Below, one piece after another: positions 31,073 to 35,597 of a stretch of DNA of 35,597 nucleotides. The notes under the pieces were generated by a model. It saw nothing but the letters and a program-made list of their open reading frames with translations. It ran no database searches and was not told the DNA's origin. The position numbers and the translations under genes are program-made. Source of the DNA: Oscillospiraceae bacterium (GTDB lineage Bacteria; Bacillota; Clostridia; Oscillospirales; Oscillospiraceae); contig JAFQTS010000088.1 of NCBI GenBank assembly GCA_017408915.1, positions 1 through 35,597 on the forward strand, given 5' to 3'. How positions within the stretch are numbered: position 1 is the stretch's first letter; every line of letters starts with the position of its first letter.

Positions 31073-32778
31073 TTCCGCACCTCCCGATCTCGGGCGATAA
31101 AGCGCCGCGTAAACTCCTGGGGATCGGCGATGCCGCACAGGGCAGAGAGGTGGTAGAGAGAGGTCTCCTTCAAGTGGGCCTCTTTCACGATCGCGGGATC
31201 GTTCAGCACCTCCGCCGCCGTCTTGTCGGCGATGACCCGCCCTCCGTGAAACACGATGGCGCGGGGCGTATACTCCAGCATCAAGTGCATGTCGTGGGTA
31301 ATGAGCACCACCGTCACGCCGCGGTCATTGAGTTCGCTGAGGAAATCCATGATCTCCGTATAATGCTTCAAATCCTGTCCCGCCGTAGGCTCGTCCAAGA
31401 GGATAATCTCGGGGTCAAGCACGAGGATCGAGGCGATGGTCACACGCTTTTTCTGCCCGTAGCTCAACGCCGACACAGGCCAGTTGCGGAAAGGATATAA
31501 GCCGCAGATCTTCAGCGTCTCCTCCACGCGGGGACGAATCTCCTCCTCGGATACGCCACGGTTGCGCAGTCCCAAGGCCACCTCGTCGAAAATCTGCACC
31601 TTGGAGATCATCTGATTGGGGTTCTGCATCACATAGCCGATAGAATCGGCCCGCTCCTTAATGGAAAACCCGCTGAGATCCTCCCCGTGGAGCGTCAGCA
31701 CGCCCTTTTGGGGCTTTTCAAAGCCGCAGATCACCTTGGAGAAGGTGGATTTACCCGCACCGTTTGTACCCACGATGCTGAGCATTTCCCCCTTGTGAAT
31801 GGTGGCGCTGATCCCCCGCAGGGCATGGTGGCCGCCGTCGTAGGTAAAGTCGATGTCCTCCGCCTTCAGCAGCACTTCCTGCTTCTCTTTTTCCACCACA
31901 GGGGGTTGGGCTTCAAACCACGCCCGCACCTTCTCCTTCTGTTCCTCGGAGAGGGTCAGCTCGGGCAGATACGAGGGGCGCATTTCCTTTTTAAGCTCCA
32001 CACCCGCATATTTCAGCGCCGTTACATAGAGGGGCTCACGAATGCCCTTCTCCTGCAAAAGCTCGGAGCACAGCAGTGCATCGGGGTCGCCGTCGTATTG
32101 GATTCTTCCCTCGTCCATGACGATCATACGATCCACTGTCTTATACAGCACATCCTCCACACGATGCTCAATGATAATGACGGCGCAGCCCGTCCGCTTT
32201 TGAATCTCGTCAATGAGAACGATGGCCTGCTTACCCGTGGCGGGGTCTAAATTGGCAAGGGGCTCGTCAAAGAGGAGCACATCCACCTGCCCCACCATGA
32301 CACCGCCGAGGCCGACCCGCTGCTTCTGTCCGCCGGAAATCTCATGGGGCGCATGGTGCAGCACACCCTTCACGTCCACCAGCTCCGCCACCTTTTCCAC
32401 TTGGCGGCGCATCTCCTCGGTAGGAACGCAGTCGTTTTCCAGCGCGAAGGCAATATCCTCGGCAACGGTGAGGCCAATGAACTGCCCATCGGAGTCCTGC
32501 AGCACCGTACCGATAATTTTGGACAGGCCAAATAAGCCCAGCTCCATCGCGTCCTTCCCCGCCACCGTCAGCTTACCGCTGATCTTGCCGGGATAGGAGC
32601 CGGGAACAAGGCCGTTGATGCAGTGTGCCAGCGTGGATTTTCCACAGCCGGAAGGCCCTGCAATCAGCACTTTTTCTCCTTTTCGGATTTGCAGATTGAT
32701 ATCATAGAGGGTCGGCTCGGCTTGGGCATCGTACTGAAAGCCGAAATCCTCAAAAGAAATGATTACATCTCTGTCCAA
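31069..32778 (-). CDS. ECF transporter ATPase, two fused domains
   Basis: 569 aa, two CbiO-like ATPases in one chain (YkoD-type), replacing the separate EcfA and EcfA' of most ECF systems. First half: Walker A GPSGCGKST near 41, signature ISGGQKQRV, Walker B LLFDEPLANLD. Second half: Walker A GTNGAGKST, altered signature LSYGQKKRV, Walker B IILLDEPTAGQD. The start is TTG at 32778, supported by GGGAGG 8 bases upstream. A 12-bp hairpin separates it from the S component gene. The fused ATPase indicates a dedicated transporter rather than a shared group II module. Confidence 0.94.
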   Translation of the reverse strand: MDRDVIISFEDFGFQYDAQAEPTLYDINLQIRKGEKVLIAGPSGCGKSTLAHCINGLVPGSYPGKISGKLTVAGKDAMELGLFGLSKIIGTVLQDSDGQFIGLTVAEDIAFALENDCVPTEEMRRQVEKVAELVDVKGVLHHAPHEISGGQKQRVGLGGVMVGQVDVLLFDEPLANLDPATGKQAIVLIDEIQKRTGCAVIIIEHRVEDVLYKTVDRMIVMDEGRIQYDGDPDALLCSELLQEKGIREPLYVTALKYAGVELKKEMRPSYLPELTLSEEQKEKVRAWFEAQPPVVEKEKQEVLLKAEDIDFTYDGGHHALRGISATIHKGEMLSIVGTNGAGKSTFSKVICGFEKPQKGVLTLHGEDLSGFSIKERADSIGYVMQNPNQMISKVQIFDEVALGLRNRGVSEEEIRPRVEETLKICGLYPFRNWPVSALSYGQKKRVTIASILVLDPEIILLDEPTAGQDLKHYTEIMDFLSELNDRGVTVVLITHDMHLMLEYTPRAIVFHGGRVIADKTAAEVLNDPAIVKEAHLKETSLYHLSALCGIADPQEFTRRFIARDREVRK

Positions 32779-32797
32779 TGGTCTGTCCTCCCATAAA

Positions 32798-32826
32798 CAA
32801 AGGCAGGCGGAATACGCCTGCCTTTG
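32798..32826 (-). other. Intercistronic hairpin between S component and ATPase genes
   Basis: Perfect 12-bp stem (32798..32809 with 32815..32826), 5-base loop, followed on the minus strand by TTTATGG: a weak terminator or attenuator likely to raise the S component over the ATPase. Confidence 0.65.
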
Positions 32827-32839
32827 CAGAGTGTCTTAC

Positions 32840-33388
32840 TTATTCCTTGGTCAGGCTGCCGGACTTGGTCTTGGTGGCAGCGTAGGCGATGCACAGCAGG
32901 CTGCCCACGATGGCGGTGGTCACAGCGTTGCCCACAGCGGACATGAGGCCCTGAGCAAACAGCTTGTCCAGAGGCTCGTTGTACATGAGAATGTCCAGCG
33001 CGGGAGCCACAACGCCCCAGCAGACGACGTGAGCAACGATCTGGGAGATATTGAACTTCACGAGACCCTTCTTGCCCATCTCATTCTTGTTCATCTTGAA
33101 AGCCTTGGCGGCGAAGCCCATCAGCAGACCGAACACGCCGGAAGCGATGACCCAGCTCCACCACACGCCCCAGCCGTAGCTGAAGTCGATGAGGGCATGA
33201 CCGATGAGACCCATGAGTGCGCCGGCGATGGGGCCGAACACCACGGACATGAAGGCCAGCAGGCCGTACTGCACGCAGATATTGACATTGGGCACGGGGC
33301 TGGGGATCGCCACGAAACGGCCCAGAACGAAGAACAGCGCTGCACCGATGCCGATGGCAACGATGGTCTTAACAGAAAACTTTTGCAT
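32840..33388 (-). CDS. ECF transporter substrate-binding (S) component, UPF0397 family
   Basis: 182 aa integral membrane protein with about five to six helices. The UPF0397 pattern is clear: KTIVAIGIGAALFFVLGRF near 6, PNVNICVQYGLLAFMSVVFGPIAGALMGLIGHALIDF near 33-70 and WWSWVIASGVFGLLMG. Families of this type bind a vitamin or small metabolite; the ligand of UPF0397 is not known to me. ATG at 33388 has GGAGG 9 bases upstream; a longer frame to 33487 covers the promoter. First gene of the ECF operon. No thiamine, cobalamin or other riboswitch is seen in the short leader. Confidence 0.92.
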   Translation of the reverse strand: MQKFSVKTIVAIGIGAALFFVLGRFVAIPSPVPNVNICVQYGLLAFMSVVFGPIAGALMGLIGHALIDFSYGWGVWWSWVIASGVFGLLMGFAAKAFKMNKNEMGKKGLVKFNISQIVAHVVCWGVVAPALDILMYNEPLDKLFAQGLMSAVGNAVTTAIVGSLLCIAYAATKTKSGSLTKE

Positions 33389-33451
33389 GATGATATTCCT
33401 CCATAGTTTCTCTTTCCATTTAAGGCACTTGCCGAAAACACATACAAAGAC

Positions 33452-33480
33452 ATTATAGGAAACATAGCAGAAAATGTCAA
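33452..33480 (-). promoter_or_regulatory. ECF operon promoter, full consensus
   Basis: Minus strand: -35 TTGACA (33475..33480), exactly 17 bases, -10 TATAAT (33452..33457). A perfect sigma-A consensus; leader of about 55 bases without visible structure. Confidence 0.9.
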
Positions 33481-33514
33481 TCGCCATTTCCCGCCTTTGG
33501 GTCGCAAAAACGCC

Positions 33515-34897
33515 TTAATTCTCCTCCCGCGTCAGCTTTTTGATCCACTTGTAGCTTCTAAAGCGCAGGAACGTAGGCAGCCCCTTGAAGATCTGGTCAG
33601 ACTGAATGACCATCACCACCGCCACCACGCTCCACTGCCACCAGAAAGCGCTCATAAAGCTGAGGGGCATGACGATGACCCATGTGGAAATGATGTTCAT
33701 GTACATGGTGAACTTGGCATCGCCGCCGCCACGGATAATACCGAAGCTGACAGGCATCTGATAGCTCATGCCCACCATCACCACGCTCATAACGATCATC
33801 AAGTCGTCTGCCAATTCATAGGTGGCAGGGGTCAGATCATAGAGGGACAGTAGCGGCTGGCGCAGCAGAAACAAGATCACCGCCAGCATCACACCGATGG
33901 ACACACTCAATACGCTGAGGGTCCGCCCGTCCGACCGCACACGCTTGAGATCGCCTCTGCCGATAGCCGTACCGATCATGACGGCGCAGGCGGCACTCAT
34001 GGACTGGACGATCACCTTCAAATACTGATAGAAGGTGGTGGCCACGCTGTTGGCGGCGATGGCATCCACCGTGTCGGTGGAGAGATGGCCCAAAATCGCC
34101 GTCTGCATAGGTACAGACACCGACCACAGCAGCTGGCTCAGCATGACGGGGGTGTCCACCTTCACGAAGTCCCGCAGCAAAGCCTTGTCCCCCTTTAAGA
34201 AATTCTCCGAGAACAAACACAGCTTCTTATCGAACTTCACAAGGTACACCACCACGATGGCCAGTTCCACAACGCGGGCGATCAGCGTACCGATCGCCGC
34301 ACCGCGAATACCCATCTCGGGGAAGCCGAAGCGGCCGAAAATCAGCGTGTAGTTGATGGCCACATTGACAACGAGGCTGACGGCGGAGGTGATGAAGGCG
34401 ATCCGCACCGTACCCACACTTCGCAGCGCCGCCACAAAGACGCTATAGAAAATAAACATGGGGAAGGTGTATTTCAGCAGGGAGAGATACGCCATACCCG
34501 CGGCGATAATGGCCTCATCGGGGGTAAAGAGCCCCAGCAGCTGACGGGGGATGAAGCAGCACACCGCCACCACGAGAATGCTCAACCCAAGGCCGAATTT
34601 CAGCGCGATACCCGTCAAACGGCGAATGGGGCTGACGCGGTTCTGTCCCCAATACTGGGCGGCAAGGGCAACAAGACCGTCGCCGATACCCAGCGCCAAC
34701 TGCTGCACCACGAAAAAGATCTGATTGACGGTGGCAGCGCCGGAAAGGGCCGTTTGGCTGTAGCTGCCCAGCATGATATTGTCCGCCATGTTGACGCTGT
34801 AGGCCACCAGATTTTGCAGCGCGATGGTGACAAGGATGGGGAATAGCGTCCGATAAAAGGTTTTATCTTTTGTAAAGAAGGATTCTCTTGTGTTCAT
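33515..34897 (-). CDS. MATE-family efflux transporter
   Basis: 460 aa, twelve predicted helices in two MatE domains (about 16-180 and 240-405). Typical features are the ALQNLVAYSVNMADNIMLG start of helix 1-2, AATVNQIFFVVQQLALGIGDG, and in the second half VMLSQLLWSVSVPMQTAILGHLS. MATE carriers export cationic drugs or metabolites with Na+ or H+. ATG at 34897 has GGGAGG 9 bases upstream. It has its own promoter; the substrate is unknown. Confidence 0.94.
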   Translation of the reverse strand: MNTRESFFTKDKTFYRTLFPILVTIALQNLVAYSVNMADNIMLGSYSQTALSGAATVNQIFFVVQQLALGIGDGLVALAAQYWGQNRVSPIRRLTGIALKFGLGLSILVVAVCCFIPRQLLGLFTPDEAIIAAGMAYLSLLKYTFPMFIFYSVFVAALRSVGTVRIAFITSAVSLVVNVAINYTLIFGRFGFPEMGIRGAAIGTLIARVVELAIVVVYLVKFDKKLCLFSENFLKGDKALLRDFVKVDTPVMLSQLLWSVSVPMQTAILGHLSTDTVDAIAANSVATTFYQYLKVIVQSMSAACAVMIGTAIGRGDLKRVRSDGRTLSVLSVSIGVMLAVILFLLRQPLLSLYDLTPATYELADDLMIVMSVVMVGMSYQMPVSFGIIRGGGDAKFTMYMNIISTWVIVMPLSFMSAFWWQWSVVAVVMVIQSDQIFKGLPTFLRFRSYKWIKKLTREEN

Positions 34898-34927
34898 TGG
34901 CTTGCGCCTCCCTTCACAACAGGAATG

Positions 34928-34936
34928 ATTATATCA
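34928..34936 (-). promoter_or_regulatory. MATE gene promoter (extended -10)
   Basis: Minus strand TGA-TATAAT: an extended -10 box (TATAAT at 34928..34933). No good -35 box at the expected distance. Confidence 0.6.
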
Positions 34937-34983
34937 CGAAAGAATTAAAAACGGAACAGGGAGATTTTGAAGTATCTCCAAAA

Positions 34984-35020
34984 CAAAAACAACAGCCGCC
35001 CAACGGGCGACTGTTGTTTT
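34984..35020 (-). terminator. Terminator of the DMT-family gene
   Basis: 16-base arms (34986..35001 with 35005..35020, one mismatch), 3-base loop; on the minus strand the arm ends in TTTT and a further T-rich stretch follows. Confidence 0.85.
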
Positions 35021-35082
35021 CTGGCAAAACTACCATAAGTTGATACAATGCACAGCCTTTTCGTAAATGCACTTTTAAAGCT

Positions 35083-35597
35083 TTATAAACCCAAAGCGGC
35101 GATACCCGCCAAAGCAAAGACGATACCGACGATTGTAAATTTGCTGATTTTTTCTTTCAAATGTACTGCGCTTAATAAAACCAAAAGAACGAGTATTGCA
35201 CTGTTTTGAATCGGATACAGGACGGAAGCATTTACATACTTCAACAGGATCACCAACAGATTCATGGCAACCGACAGAGCTGCACTACTGGCCAGTGCAT
35301 AACACCAGCTACGTTTTTGAAGCTGAAATGCAGTCTTTATATTGGTCTTGCACCCCAAAATGAGATAAAGCACAGAAACAACCGCCAACGTCAGAAATAC
35401 GACTGCGATCATTTCACTGCGCTGGGCATAATTCGTCCATCGCTGCTGTGCAATCACAATGGTACTGTAAACACCATTTGCAAAAAACAGCAGGGTTACC
35501 CAACCGTAGAAACCCTTCTGAACACCGATGGATTCTCTGTTGTTCAGATTCAGATAGACAAATGAGAACAGCACAGCAAGTACTCCAAGCATCTGCA
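35083..35597 (-). CDS. EamA/DMT-superfamily transporter (partial, N-terminus beyond window)
   Basis: 171 codons visible, open to the right edge of the window. About five to six membrane helices; the last four (WCYALASSAALSVAMNLLVILLKY, ASVLYPIQNSAILVLLVLLSAVHL, KISKFTIVGIVFALAGIAALGL) are a normal DMT C-terminal half, with LYPIQNSAILV at the conserved site. Family proteins have about 300 residues, so the first helices are outside the window; the Met at 35592 is probably internal. The DNA is visibly AT-richer than most of the window. Likely exports or imports small metabolites; substrate unknown. Confidence 0.85.
   Translation of the reverse strand, partial: QMLGVLAVLFSFVYLNLNNRESIGVQKGFYGWVTLLFFANGVYSTIVIAQQRWTNYAQRSEMIAVVFLTLAVVSVLYLILGCKTNIKTAFQLQKRSWCYALASSAALSVAMNLLVILLKYVNASVLYPIQNSAILVLLVLLSAVHLKEKISKFTIVGIVFALAGIAALGL

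Noticed and set aside
33389-33451. Riboswitch before the ECF operon
   Set aside because: The leader is about 55 bases, with no conserved thiamine, cobalamin, riboflavin or folate aptamer sequence and no terminator hairpin.
1-35597. CRISPR arrays, insertion sequences, integrases, rRNA genes
   Set aside because: No regularly spaced repeats, transposase or integrase motifs, or rRNA sequence were seen in the window.

Overview
The window looks like chromosomal DNA from a GC-rich, anaerobic, Gram-positive Firmicute of class Clostridia, probably a gut Oscillospiraceae/Ruminococcaceae-type bacterium (genus not determinable here). The reasons are: a SCIFF peptide with its radical-SAM maturase (near-universal in Clostridia), AGGAGG ribosome binding sites, consensus sigma-A promoters, CBS/DRTGG family II pyrophosphatase, rubredoxin, Fe-S aldo/keto reductase, ECF transporter and YesM/YesN-type two-component system. 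There is no rRNA, CRISPR array, transposase or phage gene; one tRNA is present. The window starts inside feoB and ends inside a drug/metabolite-transporter gene, both on the minus strand.

Layout. 1-1.8 kb: ferrous iron uptake (feoA, feoB), each preceded by the same palindrome GTTAGC-N4-GCTAAC. 1.8-4.4 kb: Mn-dependent pyrophosphatase and a TetR regulator, both on the plus strand with clear promoters and terminators. 4.4-5.9 kb: a two-gene minus-strand operon of unrecognised membrane/secreted proteins. 5.9-6.2 kb: a nested-palindrome element and tRNA-Gly(CCC). 6.2-9.4 kb: D,D-carboxypeptidase, glucose-6-phosphate isomerase and a tiny P-loop protein. 9.4-10.7 kb: rubredoxin (52 aa), a second multi-hairpin element, an isochorismatase-fold hydrolase and a zinc-ribbon protein. 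10.7-12 kb: an MFS carrier.

12-24.7 kb is the most distinctive part: two divergent operons. Leftward run a zinc-free MDR dehydrogenase, a VOC metalloenzyme, a sugar-type ABC importer (lipoprotein, double ATPase, permease) and a 745-aa predicted beta-helix protein without a signal peptide. Rightward run a membrane-anchored solute-binding protein, a YesM-type histidine kinase and a YesN/AraC response regulator, with overlapping genes. I infer that the rightward operon senses an extracellular carbohydrate-like ligand and switches on the leftward uptake/catabolism operon; the substrate is unknown.

24.7-29.6 kb: a DUF1847 protein, then the SCIFF operon (scfA, attenuator, scfB, a PLP decarboxylase, a ferredoxin-tailed aldo/keto reductase). 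The SCIFF peptide has Gly where the characterised homologue has its cross-link acceptor Thr. 29.6-30.2 kb: an AT-richer divergent pair (XRE repressor and Cys-rich small protein) with two copies of an operator, one inside the promoter spacer. 30.2-33.5 kb: an ECF vitamin/metabolite importer (T, fused double ATPase, UPF0397 S component). 33.5-35.6 kb: MATE exporter and the C-terminal part of an AT-richer DMT-family transporter.
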